Origin: JAYOEY01 sp038116945
GTDB lineage: Bacteria > Pseudomonadota > Alphaproteobacteria > MPNO01 > UBA2964
NCBI GenBank assembly: GCA_038116945.1
Contig: JAYOEY010000013.1
Coordinates: 1 to 64,000 of the forward strand
Direction: 5' to 3'
Length of the DNA stretch: 64,000 nt
Below the pieces are notes generated by a model. It was not told where the DNA came from and did no database searches. It saw nothing but the letters and a program-made list of their open reading frames with translations. A program made the translations under genes and the position numbers. Positions 26,617-34,877 of the stretch are shown here, one piece after another. Every line of letters begins with the position of its first letter. The first letter of the stretch is position 1.

Positions 26617-28020
26617 ATGGGCGATCAGTCGTTTCGCGGCCACGTTCGGAACCTCGAACAGCAGGGCGAACTTGTGCGTGTCGATGCCGAAGTCGATGTC
26701 CGCGAAAACGTTTCCGCGATCGGCTGGAAAACATACGACAGGTTCGGCAAGTCGACGTTATTCACAAACCTCAAGGGATTTCCCGGCTGGAAGCTGGCAA
26801 GCCAGGTCGTGACCGACCGCCGTAAATGGTCGATCGGTCTGGGTGTGCCTGAAGACGCGGTGATCGAAACGGTGATGGCTCGTCTCGGCCGTCCGCTCGA
26901 CCCTGTCGAGGTCGATCCGGCGACGGCGCCGGTCAAGGAAAACGTCCTGACGGGCTCGGATGCCGATCTGACGAAAATTCCCGCGATGTGGACGTCGGAG
27001 GAAGACCCCGGCCCCTATATCGCGTCGGGCATGGTTGTGATCCGCGATCCGGAAACCGGTTCGAACAACCTGTCCTATCACCGCCAGCAGGTGATGGGGC
27101 CGGACCGCACGGGTTTCCTGATCTGTCCGCGGCACGCATTGCGCTCCTACCAGAAATATCAGGCGCGCAACGAGCCGATGCCGGTCGCCGTCGTGGTCGG
27201 CGCGCATCCGGCGATCGTTTTCGCCGCCGGGTTTACCACTCAGTACGGCGTCGACGAGATGTCGCTCGCCGGCGGGCTGATGGAAGATCCTGTCCGGCTG
27301 GTCAAATGCGAAACTTCGGACCTGATGGTCCCGGCCGATGCCGAACTCGTCATTGAAGGCGAAATCCTGCCTGAAGGGATGACCGAGGAGGGTCCGTTCG
27401 GCGAGGTGACCGGCGGCTACGCAGAGGAAGGCGCGACGGAAATCTTCCGCCTGACCGCGATCACCCATCGCAACGATCCGATCTTCTACGGAATGCATTC
27501 GGGCGCGCCGATGGCCGATCCGCAGTCGATTACCGGGACCTGCGTCGAGGCTGCCCTGACCGAACATCTCGCCAAGGTCGAGGGCGGCATGGACATTCTC
27601 GACATCCGCTGTCTCGGCGTCTCGGGCCTGATGGCGGTGGTGATCAAGATGCGGCCCCGCGTCGCCGGACAGGCCAAGACCGCGCTGATGGCTGCGCTGT
27701 CGAGCCCCTACATGCACCCCAAGCTCGCCATCGCGGTGGACGAGGATATCGATGCCGGCGATCTGCGCCAGGTGTTCTGGTCCCTCACGACGAGGGTTCA
27801 CGCCGAACGCGACGTCACGAGCATCGACCGGACTCGCATCTGGTCGCTCGACAACGTGTCGGATATCGTTCCGGGCATGAGCCCGATGTACCGGATCGGC
27901 AGCAAGCTCGCGATCGACGCGACGATGCCGCCGGCAAGCCATCCCGAAGAGCGCGCGCGTTTCGCGCGCGCCCTGCCGAAGAATTTCGATCAGGTCGACA
28001 TCGCGGAGTTTCTGCCATGA
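26617..28020 (+). CDS. UbiD-family prenylated-FMN (de)carboxylase, cluster A
   Basis: A 467-residue reversible decarboxylase of the UbiD/Fdc family, which uses prenylated FMN. The conserved sites are NNLSYHR (Asn151 and Arg156, metal and prFMN), His173 in CPRHALRS, Glu248 in LVIEGEI and the acid pair in EEGPFGEVTGGY (Glu258, Glu263). The C-terminal domain has VDEDIDAGDLRQVFWSLTTR. The start is the ATG at 26617 (MGDQSFRGHV) with GGAAA eight bases upstream. No UbiX is in the window. It overlaps marR by four bases and precedes a TRAP transporter, suggesting decarboxylation of an imported unsaturated or aromatic acid and not ubiquinone synthesis. Confidence 0.9.
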   Translation: MGDQSFRGHVRNLEQQGELVRVDAEVDVRENVSAIGWKTYDRFGKSTLFTNLKGFPGWKLASQVVTDRRKWSIGLGVPEDAVIETVMARLGRPLDPVEVDPATAPVKENVLTGSDADLTKIPAMWTSEEDPGPYIASGMVVIRDPETGSNNLSYHRQQVMGPDRTGFLICPRHALRSYQKYQARNEPMPVAVVVGAHPAIVFAAGFTTQYGVDEMSLAGGLMEDPVRLVKCETSDLMVPADAELVIEGEILPEGMTEEGPFGEVTGGYAEEGATEIFRLTAITHRNDPIFYGMHSGAPMADPQSITGTCVEAALTEHLAKVEGGMDILDIRCLGVSGLMAVVIKMRPRVAGQAKTALMAALSSPYMHPKLAIAVDEDIDAGDLRQVFWSLTTRVHAERDVTSIDRTRIWSLDNVSDIVPGMSPMYRIGSKLAIDATMPPASHPEERARFARALPKNFDQVDIAEFLP

Positions 28021-28526
28021 CAGACAAGGGAGGGGCTGAGAAGCCCCGGAAACCCGCCGAGACCGAAGAGGAAATCTGGCTGGAGCCGGAGGAAAGCCCC
28101 GGCTATCTGGTACGCGACACCAATCTTGCGGTCGGCAAGGCGCTGCGCCGCCGTCTGTCCGACTACGGGATGACGCTCGGCCAGTATTATTTCATGCGTG
28201 CGCTGTGGATCGAGGAAGGGCTGAGCCAGCGCGAACTGTCGAAACGCGTCGGCACGACCGAGCCGACCACGGCCAGCGTGCTGCGGCTGCTGGAAAAGAA
28301 CGGACTCGTGCGCCGGGTCCGCAACCGGCGCGACCGCAGGACCATGAACATCTTTCCGACATCGCGCGGCCGCAATCTCAAGAACGGGTTGCTGACGATG
28401 GCCATCAGCATCAACGATATTGCGACCGACGGGCTGTCGGACGAAGAGCTTCAGACGCTCAAGCGGCTTCTTCGGGCGGTAAAGGCCAATCTCGACCGGG
28501 ACGAGGAAGGGGCCGCGAAAAACTGA
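28017..28526 (+). CDS. MarR-family transcriptional regulator
   Basis: A 169-residue winged-helix regulator with the MarR core: helix-turn-helix ELSKRVGTTEPTTASVLRLLEKNGLVRR around 75-102, then the wing NRRDRRTMNIFPTSRG. The start ATG overlaps the UbiD stop (ATGA). The N-terminal ~25 residues are charged and variable. Position between a UbiD decarboxylase and a TRAP transporter suggests it represses this catabolic cluster until an aromatic or unsaturated acid binds, as for other MarR regulators of aromatic catabolism. I see no matching operator with confidence. Confidence 0.9.
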   Translation: MTDKGGAEKPRKPAETEEEIWLEPEESPGYLVRDTNLAVGKALRRRLSDYGMTLGQYYFMRALWIEEGLSQRELSKRVGTTEPTTASVLRLLEKNGLVRRVRNRRDRRTMNIFPTSRGRNLKNGLLTMAISINDIATDGLSDEELQTLKRLLRAVKANLDRDEEGAAKN

Positions 28527-28629
28527 CACCGCATGCCGGTTGGCCTCCGCTTGTCGCAATCGCCATGTCTATGGCACTCTCGCGGCAGGAAGAAGCCAGT
28601 CTGGAAGAATTTATCAGGGAGGTAATGAC

Positions 28630-29685
28630 ATGAAACGTTTCGTTCTTGGCGCGGCGGGCCTGCTGACCGCGGGAATGCTGTTCCAGCCGGCGGCGCCGGC
28701 CTCCGCCCAGCAGGTTGCGCAGGGCAAGACCCACACGCTGAAGGTCGCGATCTTCACGCCCACTCGATCCGCCACGGCGCGGTGGTTCGCCAAGGCCAAG
28801 AAGGATCTGGCGGACAAGACCGGCGGCAAGCTGGTTCTCGAGCTGTTCCACGGCTCGTCGATGGGACCGATGCCGCGCCATTACGATCTGGCGCGCACCG
28901 GCGTTGCCGACATGGCGTTCTTCCAGCACGGCGTGACGCGCGGTCGCTTCCCGCTGGTCGAGCTGATGCACAGCCCCTACATCGTACCGAACGGCGCGGC
29001 GGGATCGCAGATGGCGACCCAAATCGCCGCCGATCTGAAGGACAGGTATTTCGCCAAGGAACACAAGGGCACGAAGCTGATCTGGATCGTGTTCAACCGG
29101 CCGTCCGGCGTCTACGATTCCCAGAAGCCCATCAAGTCGATCGCCGATTTGAAGGGACGCCGCTATCGCGCGCCGACCCCGACCGATGTCGAGATGCTCA
29201 AGGAACTCGGCGCCAAGCCGATCGGCATGCCGGCGACCCATATGGCCGAGTCTCTCCAGAAGGGAACCATCGACGGCGTCGTGACCGACCCGATGGGCGT
29301 CTTCTCCTTCAAGCTCGGCTCGCTGGTGAACCACTATTCGGACATGTTCAATTCGGTCATCAGCTTCGGGCTGGTGATCAACAACAAGTCCTATGCCGGC
29401 CTGCCGAAGGAATTCCAGGCGCTGATCGACGAGCTTGGCACCAAGGAAAGCGCGGTGGCGATGTCGAAAATGTCCTGGTCCGACTTCCCCAAATTCGTCG
29501 AATACAACAAGACGATGGAATTGAAGAAGGTTCAGGTCTCGGACAGCGCCAACAAGGAGATGCGCGCGGTCGCCGCCAAGGTCATGGAACGGCGCATCGC
29601 GGCGATGGAGAAGAAGGGCCTGCCGGCAAAGAAGGTCTATGGCGAGATCCAGGCGCTGGCGGCCAAGTACCGCAAGGGCATGTAG
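28630..29685 (+). CDS. TRAP transporter solute-binding protein (DctP family)
   Basis: A 351-residue periplasmic protein with a signal peptide (about 1-28, MLFQPAAPASAQ). The DctP family core is present: LKVAIFTPTRSATARW, GRYRAPTPTDVEMLKELGAKPIGMPA with the ligand-carboxylate Arg region, and MAESLQKGTIDGVVTDP. The start is the ATG at 28630 after GGGAGGTAATGAC. It would deliver a carboxylate to the DctQ/DctM proteins encoded immediately downstream. The neighbouring UbiD, MarR and dioxygenases suggest an aromatic or unsaturated acid ligand. Confidence 0.92.
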   Translation: MKRFVLGAAGLLTAGMLFQPAAPASAQQVAQGKTHTLKVAIFTPTRSATARWFAKAKKDLADKTGGKLVLELFHGSSMGPMPRHYDLARTGVADMAFFQHGVTRGRFPLVELMHSPYIVPNGAAGSQMATQIAADLKDRYFAKEHKGTKLIWIVFNRPSGVYDSQKPIKSIADLKGRRYRAPTPTDVEMLKELGAKPIGMPATHMAESLQKGTIDGVVTDPMGVFSFKLGSLVNHYSDMFNSVISFGLVINNKSYAGLPKEFQALIDELGTKESAVAMSKMSWSDFPKFVEYNKTMELKKVQVSDSANKEMRAVAAKVMERRIAAMEKKGLPAKKVYGEIQALAAKYRKGM

Positions 29686-29714
29686 ACCGGCATTCCTGAG
29701 CGTCTGATGGACAG

Positions 29715-30200
29715 ATGATCGGCGTAGTCTCGGCGGTGGCGCGGTTTCTGACCCGCGTCGCCGCCATCATCCTTCTTGCTATGATGATGATCAACGTGGT
29801 CGATGTCGGCCTGCGGGTCAGCATCAACGCGCCGATCTTCGGGACCTATGAAATCGTCGAGTTCATGCTGGCGGCAGTGGCGTTTCTCGCCATTCCCGAG
29901 GTGTTTCTGCGCGACCAGCACATCACCGTCGAGCTGATCGACCAGATCATTCCGCAAAAGGCGACCGATATCCTCCGCGCGTTCGGCACGCTGTGCGGGC
30001 TCGTCTTCGCGTTCCTGCTGTTCTGGCACATGATCCAGCCGGCGCTGGATTACGTCGAGTTCAACGAGATCACGATGGACCTGCAGATGCCGCTGATCTG
30101 GAAGGCGGCGGCGATCATGACCGGCTTCGGCGCGGCCGTGCTGACCGCGCTGGTGCTGTTCGTGCGGGACATGTCGCGCGTCCTGGGAGCGGCGAAATGA
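29715..30200 (+). CDS. TRAP transporter small membrane subunit (DctQ family)
   Basis: A 161-residue protein with four hydrophobic helices (about 10-35, 48-66, 88-108, 127-150), the DctQ layout. YEIVEFMLAAVAFLAIPEVFLRDQHITVELI is the family signature region, given here in part: EVFLRDQHITVE. It pairs with DctM for sodium-coupled uptake. The ATG at 29715 lies 29 bases after the binding-protein gene, and its stop overlaps the dctM start (ATGA). Confidence 0.92.
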   Translation: MIGVVSAVARFLTRVAAIILLAMMMINVVDVGLRVSINAPIFGTYEIVEFMLAAVAFLAIPEVFLRDQHITVELIDQIIPQKATDILRAFGTLCGLVFAFLLFWHMIQPALDYVEFNEITMDLQMPLIWKAAAIMTGFGAAVLTALVLFVRDMSRVLGAAK

Positions 30201-31495
30201 GCGTGCAACTCATCGGCGCGCTCGGGATCGGCGCTCTCGTGCTCCTGACCCTTCTGCGGGTGCCGCTCGGCGCCGCGATGGGGCTGGTCGGGCTGATCGG
30301 CTACGCCGCCATCGACGGGTGGGACAAGGCGTTCATCGTGTTCGGCACGACGCCGTTTTCCCTGACGCATTATTCGTTCTCCGTCCTGCCGCTGTTCATC
30401 CTGATGGGGACGGTGGCGACCCGGTCCAACATGTCGCAGGAGCTGTTCCACGCCGCCAACGCAATCTTCGCCGGGCGGCGCGGTTCGCTGCCGATGGCGA
30501 CCATCGGGGCCTGCGCCGGGTTTTCCGCGATCAGCGGCTCGTCTCTCGCCACGGCGGCGACCTTTACCCAGATTGCCGTGCCGGAAATGCGCAAGTACGG
30601 CTATCACGAGCAGCTGGCGACCGGTTCGGTGGCGGCGGCGGGCACGCTCGGCATCCTGATTCCGCCGTCGGTCATCATGGTGATTTACGCGCTGGCTGCC
30701 GAGGAATCGGTGCCGATGCTGTTTGCCGCAGGCATGATCCCCGGCGTGCTGCTCGCGCTGCTGTTTCTGGCCACCGTGTTCGTGGTTTCCCGCGTAAAGC
30801 CCGAATGGGCGCCCGAAGGCCCGAAGATGCCGATGGGGGAGCGGGTCAGGGCGATCGCCGCGATGTGGAAGCTGGTGCTGCTGTTCGGGCTCGCCGTCGG
30901 CGGAATCTACGGCGGCTGGTTCAGCCCGACGGAAGCGGCCGGCGTCGCGGCCTTTGCCGCAACCGCGATCGCGTTCGCGACCCGCCAGCTCACGCTCAAA
31001 CAGTTCTGGGACTGCGTGACGGAAACGCTGCACACAACGGCGATGCTGATGTTCATCATCACCGGCGCGTGGATTTTCGCCTATTTCGTGGTGCAGACCC
31101 AGCTGCCCAAGGGGCTGATCGAGCTGATCCAGCATTTCCAGCTCGCGCCTTGGGCCGTGATCATGATGATCCTGGTTTTCTACATCATCCTCGGCTGCGT
31201 GCTGGACGCGGTGGCGATCATCCTCGTGACCGTGCCGGTGTTCCTGCCGGTCGCGACGTCGCTGGGATACGATTCCGTCTGGTACGGCATCCTGATGGTG
31301 GTGGTGGTCGAAATCGGCCTGATCACGCCGCCGGTCGGGCTCAATATCTTCGTCATCCGCGCGCAGCTGCCCGACATAGAACTTGTCACCGTGTTCAAGG
31401 GTATCGCGCCCTTCCTGGTGGCAGACGTGATCCTGATCGCGCTGCTGCTGATTTTCCCGGAAATAGCGCTCTGGCTGCCGAGCGTGCTGTTCTGA
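30197..31495 (+). CDS. TRAP transporter large permease subunit (DctM family)
   Basis: A 432-residue protein with about 12 hydrophobic helices, the transport channel of the TRAP system. Family phrases are LPLFILMGTVATRSNMS, GAAGTLGILIPPS-like AAGTLGILIPPSVIMVIY, and GLITPPVGLNIFVI. The open frame extends upstream, but the ATG at 30197 that overlaps the dctQ stop begins with the correct hydrophobic N terminus (MSVQLIGALGIGAL). It is followed one base later by ridA. Substrate is unknown; cluster context suggests a carboxylate. Confidence 0.93.
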   Translation: MSVQLIGALGIGALVLLTLLRVPLGAAMGLVGLIGYAAIDGWDKAFIVFGTTPFSLTHYSFSVLPLFILMGTVATRSNMSQELFHAANAIFAGRRGSLPMATIGACAGFSAISGSSLATAATFTQIAVPEMRKYGYHEQLATGSVAAAGTLGILIPPSVIMVIYALAAEESVPMLFAAGMIPGVLLALLFLATVFVVSRVKPEWAPEGPKMPMGERVRAIAAMWKLVLLFGLAVGGIYGGWFSPTEAAGVAAFAATAIAFATRQLTLKQFWDCVTETLHTTAMLMFIITGAWIFAYFVVQTQLPKGLIELIQHFQLAPWAVIMMILVFYIILGCVLDAVAIILVTVPVFLPVATSLGYDSVWYGILMVVVVEIGLITPPVGLNIFVIRAQLPDIELVTVFKGIAPFLVADVILIALLLIFPEIALWLPSVLF

Positions 31496-31496
31496 C

Positions 31497-31886
31497 ATGC
31501 TCAAACATATTCATTCCGACAAGACGCCGGCGCCGCTGAGCGCGCATAGCGATGCGGTGCTGATCCCGCCCGGCGCACAGATACTCGTCACCTCCGGCAT
31601 GCTGGGGATGAAACAGGACGGGACCATTCCCGACACGATAGAGGAACAGGTTGCAGCGGCGTTCGACAATGTCGAGGCGGTGCTGTCGGATGTCGGGATG
31701 ACGATGGCGGACGTCGTCAAGATGACCGCCTTTATCACCGATGCGTCCTATCGCGATGCCTATCGGGCGGAACGCGCGCGCCGCGTCGGCGATCCGCCGC
31801 CGGCATCGACGCGCATTGTCATCACGGCGCTGTCGATGCCCGAGATGAAAATCGAGATCGAGATCATCGCCGCCAGGGCACCCTGA
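31497..31886 (+). CDS. RidA-family enamine/imine deaminase
   Basis: A 129-residue member of the RidA/YjgF/UK114 family. The family parts are visible: the Gly-containing TSGMLGM loop near 33-39, VEAVLSDVGMTMADVVKMTAFI, and the substrate Arg in STRIVITALSMP followed by MKIEIEIIA. RidA proteins hydrolyse reactive 2-aminoacrylate-like enamines or related unsaturated compounds. It starts one base after dctM, so it belongs to the TRAP operon and may handle an intermediate of this pathway and not general housekeeping. Confidence 0.9.
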   Translation: MLKHIHSDKTPAPLSAHSDAVLIPPGAQILVTSGMLGMKQDGTIPDTIEEQVAAAFDNVEAVLSDVGMTMADVVKMTAFITDASYRDAYRAERARRVGDPPPASTRIVITALSMPEMKIEIEIIAARAP

Positions 31887-31892
31887 CCGCCG

Positions 31893-32489
31893 TCAGCGGT
31901 TGACGTTTTCCCCGTAGAAGGCGGAGGGCAGATTGTCCTTTGGCCAGTCGTCGCCATTCTCGAACGGGGCGACGCCGACCGCGTGGCGTGCCATGCCGGA
32001 TTCCAGCATGGCCATCGAGACGATTTCGGCGATGCCGACATCGTCGACGCCGTGGGCGCGCAGCTTCTCGAAATCCTCGTCCGTGGTCCCCTCGTTGAAC
32101 GCAACCTTTCGGGCGAAGCGCAGCACGTCGCGCCACATGGGGTCCAGCGTTTCGCAGGTCTCAAACTCGAGACAATCCATGACGTCGTCTTCGGTCATGT
32201 TGAAATGTTCGATCAGGTGGGTCTGGTGATTGTTGATGCAGCGCGGACAATCGACCTCCGCTGCGCAGACCAGAGAGATTGCGTTGAGCAGCGGCTTGGG
32301 CAGCGATCCTGGCGTCATCTGCAGCCGTTTGGTCAGGATCCACCAGCCCTTGATCAGCTCCTTGTCGAGCCCGAAAAAACCCCAGGTCGGGGTCAGGAAG
32401 TTGGCTCCCTTGGTTTGGCGAATGTCTTCGAAAATTTCCGCGATCTCGCCTTGGGCATCGTCCGGCTGTACCAGCTTTACCTTGTCCAT
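31893..32489 (-). CDS. AhpD-like carboxymuconolactone decarboxylase-fold protein
   Basis: A 198-residue helical protein with the AhpD motif Cys-x2-Cys-x3-His in AEVDCPRCINNHQTH. Family members with this motif act as thiol peroxidase/reductase partners, and those without are decarboxylases. The open frame continues upstream into the neighbouring TauD gene, but the ATG at 32487-32489 (MDKVKLVQPDDAQGE) is the natural start. It lies 38 bases after the TauD-like gene on the same strand and converges with ridA. A redox role supporting the Fe(II) dioxygenase is possible. Confidence 0.85.
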   Translation of the reverse strand: MDKVKLVQPDDAQGEIAEIFEDIRQTKGANFLTPTWGFFGLDKELIKGWWILTKRLQMTPGSLPKPLLNAISLVCAAEVDCPRCINNHQTHLIEHFNMTEDDVMDCLEFETCETLDPMWRDVLRFARKVAFNEGTTDEDFEKLRAHGVDDVGIAEIVSMAMLESGMARHAVGVAPFENGDDWPKDNLPSAFYGENVNR

Positions 32490-32527
32490 GATCTGGCTTC
32501 CCTTCTCGTTGTGAGCTCCGTGCTCGT

Positions 32528-33526
32528 TCAGTCCCGGAAAATGGTGTTGGACGGTCGCGCCAGCCCGTCGCGGTGCTGCCCGGTGCGCGTGTCTGAATCC
32601 GTGCCGCGGACGTTCATTTTCCGGTTGCGCGGTCCCGCCTTTCCGTCGACGCCGCGCGGGCGCCATCCCTTGACTGTCAGCCGCTCCATCCGGCGGCGGT
32701 GCGGCAGGTAGTCGCGCGGCGCGTAATGCTGGGTCGAGACATTGTCCCACAGAACGATCGTGTCGGGTTCCCATTGGACGCGCAGCTGGTACTCGGGCGT
32801 TTCGGGCAGCTGGTAGAGCATGTGCAATATGTGCTCGCTCTCGAAATCGCGCACGTCGGCGATCGCCTTGGTGGTCTGCGGGCTGGCGTAGATCGCCTTC
32901 TTGCTCTTGTCCAGCGGGTGAACCCGCACGACCGGATGGATCGAATTGGGGAATTTGCGTTCCAGATCGACCAGGCGCTGCCGGCCCTCATGGGTGCCGG
33001 AATAGAGGACGCGGAACACCTTGAAGTCGTTGATCGCGTACAGCGACTCGTAAAATCGCTGCATCGACGGGTGCAACCCTTCGTAGGCTGCGGTCATGCT
33101 GGCGAAGCAGGTGTCGCCGCCGAGTTCCGGGACAATGGTCGAACGCAGCGCGGTGATCCAGGGCGGCGCGTCGCGGAACATCTCGTCCGAGTGCCACTGG
33201 TCGGTCGAGAGTGGCGGTCGCTTTCCGTCATTGTCGAGCACGATCATTTCGGGATGGTCGGGCAGCGCCGTAGCGAACGGGTGGATGGTCAGCTCGCCGA
33301 ATTGCGCGACGAAGTCGATATATTGCCGCTGGCTCAAGGGCTGGTTGCGAAACACCAGGACCTCGTGCTCGACCATCGCTTCCTTGAGCGGTTTCAGGAT
33401 GGTGCGGGGCAGCGGCCGGCTGAGGTCAAGGCCGCAAATCTCGGCGCCGATCTGAGCGGAAAGGCGCCGGACCTGAAACGGCGTCTTCGTCTGCGCGGCA
33501 CGCCGTGCACTGGTGACGGTCGCCAT
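32528..33526 (-). CDS. TauD/TfdA-family Fe(II)/2-oxoglutarate dioxygenase, cluster A
   Basis: A 332-residue alpha-ketoglutarate dioxygenase. N-terminal LSAQIGAEICGLDLSRPL is the family opening. The iron ligands are His112 and Asp114 in QWHSDEMF and the distal His in VSTQHYAPRD, with the 2-oxoglutarate Arg downstream in YLPHRRRMER. The start is the ATG at 33524-33526, with GGGAGAAC upstream; a long open frame continues beyond but overlaps the divergent cupin gene. The C-terminal ~40 residues, polar and rich in Arg and Asp, extend past the usual end. Likely substrates are sulfonates, aryloxy acids or similar carboxylates. Confidence 0.9.
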   Translation of the reverse strand: MATVTSARRAAQTKTPFQVRRLSAQIGAEICGLDLSRPLPRTILKPLKEAMVEHEVLVFRNQPLSQRQYIDFVAQFGELTIHPFATALPDHPEMIVLDNDGKRPPLSTDQWHSDEMFRDAPPWITALRSTIVPELGGDTCFASMTAAYEGLHPSMQRFYESLYAINDFKVFRVLYSGTHEGRQRLVDLERKFPNSIHPVVRVHPLDKSKKAIYASPQTTKAIADVRDFESEHILHMLYQLPETPEYQLRVQWEPDTIVLWDNVSTQHYAPRDYLPHRRRMERLTVKGWRPRGVDGKAGPRNRKMNVRGTDSDTRTGQHRDGLARPSNTIFRD

Positions 33527-33622
33527 ATTCGTTCTCCCGGTCCGGTCGGTTCCGCGCCGATGGTAACCCAGCACGCCATCCGAGTGAACCGCCTCGCGTC
33601 GGGTCGACGCCGCCGATCGGCA

Positions 33623-33660
33623 TTGACCATCGCCTTGCCTCGATACTAAGTTATCTAACC
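33623..33660. promoter_or_regulatory. AT-rich divergent promoter element between the dioxygenase and cupin genes
   Basis: In the 225-base divergent gap, TTGACC (33623-33628) is followed after 18 bases by TAAGTT (33647-33652), a plausible promoter for the cupin gene starting at 33752. The AT-rich segment ATACTAAGTTATCTAACC (33643-33660) stands out from the GC-rich surroundings and resembles the TTATC-type half-sites bound by MarR-family proteins. Both readings are by eye. Confidence 0.3.
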
Positions 33661-33751
33661 ATTGATCTTCGCCCGTGCGGCCATGGCACGTTACCGGGCG
33701 GCGAGATAAAATTCGGACAGAAACGGATATTAACGACACAGGAGACCAGCC

Positions 33752-34873
33752 ATGTCGGAACAGAAAGCCATATTTCTCGACAAATCCGGCACCACCGAGC
33801 CCGCGCCGGAGCTCTGGGAGCCCGCGATCATCAAGGGCGCCGATTTCGACGCGGAGATCGACCGCCTGTCGAAAATGCCGAAGCCCAATAACGGCCGCCG
33901 GCAGAGCTGGATCGTCCACCCGGACTCGCACAAGCTGGGCGTAGGGCTCGGTCTGGCGCCGGGAATTCGTCCCATTCTCGAAGTGCTGAATCCGGGCGAG
34001 CAGACCGCGCCGATCCGGCACAACTCGACCCAGGTCAATTTCTGCATCAAGGGCGGCGGCCATTCGGTGATCGGCGGCCAGAAGATCGTGTTCGAGCAGT
34101 ACGATCTGTTCAATTTCCCGTCGATGCAGACCTACATCCATGTCAACGACACGGACGAGGTGCAGGCGCGGCTGACCTATACCAACGCGCCGCTGCTGGA
34201 GAAGATGAACGTCCATATCGTCGAGGAAGACCCGCCCGCCGACATCAAGGTGGTCGAGGAAGAGCCCAAGGAAGGCGAAGTGGCCGAGGACGATCCCCGC
34301 CGCAAGAGCCCTTACGGCACCTTCCAGCTGACCGACGAGGGCGCGTGGATGATGCCGTACGAAATTCTCGTCTCGCCCGACAATGTCGAATCCAGGGCGC
34401 TCCACTGGCCGTGGAAGAAGGTCAAGAAGGAGCTCGACAAGCTCTCGGCCCTCGGGTCCGACTATGTCGGCCGCAGGCTGTATCTGCTGTGGAACCCGAT
34501 GACGGGCCGTACCAACGGCACCACGCCGAACTTCTTTGCGACCATCACCATCAGGCCGCCCGGAATCGTCGACAAGCCGCACCGGCATGTCTCCGCCGCG
34601 ATGAACTACATCTTCGGCGGCGAAGGCCGTTCGACCGTCGAAGGCAAGGTCTATCAATGGCAGTCGGGCGACCTGCTGCTGACCGCGCCGGGATGGGCGG
34701 TACATAACCACGCGTCGACCGGGACAGAGCCGGTCTACGAACTCACCATCCAGGACCAGCCGCTCAACATCATCATGGAATCGCTGCTGTGGCAGGAAGA
34801 CATGAAGAAGCCGTGGAGCGTGCTCGGCGCCGAGGCCGGGTTCGATACCAACCGCGACAAGGTTGCGAGCTGA
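33752..34873 (+). CDS. Bicupin protein, gentisate-dioxygenase-like
   Basis: A 373-residue two-cupin protein resembling gentisate 1,2-dioxygenase. The second cupin has a full metal set, PHRHVSAAMNYIFGGEG and later PGWAVHNHAS. The first cupin (around 85-130) reads APIRHNSTQVNFCIKGGG, with only one of the usual two histidines and Gln at the Glu position. In gentisate dioxygenase the active site is in the first cupin, so this protein has the reverse arrangement. An acidic stretch (around 155-180: EEDPPADIKVVEEEPKEGE) separates the domains. It is followed 4 bases later by a DapA-family gene, suggesting ring cleavage or a related step. Confidence 0.8.
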   Translation: MSEQKAIFLDKSGTTEPAPELWEPAIIKGADFDAEIDRLSKMPKPNNGRRQSWIVHPDSHKLGVGLGLAPGIRPILEVLNPGEQTAPIRHNSTQVNFCIKGGGHSVIGGQKIVFEQYDLFNFPSMQTYIHVNDTDEVQARLTYTNAPLLEKMNVHIVEEDPPADIKVVEEEPKEGEVAEDDPRRKSPYGTFQLTDEGAWMMPYEILVSPDNVESRALHWPWKKVKKELDKLSALGSDYVGRRLYLLWNPMTGRTNGTTPNFFATITIRPPGIVDKPHRHVSAAMNYIFGGEGRSTVEGKVYQWQSGDLLLTAPGWAVHNHASTGTEPVYELTIQDQPLNIIMESLLWQEDMKKPWSVLGAEAGFDTNRDKVAS

Positions 34874-34877
34874 TCCG

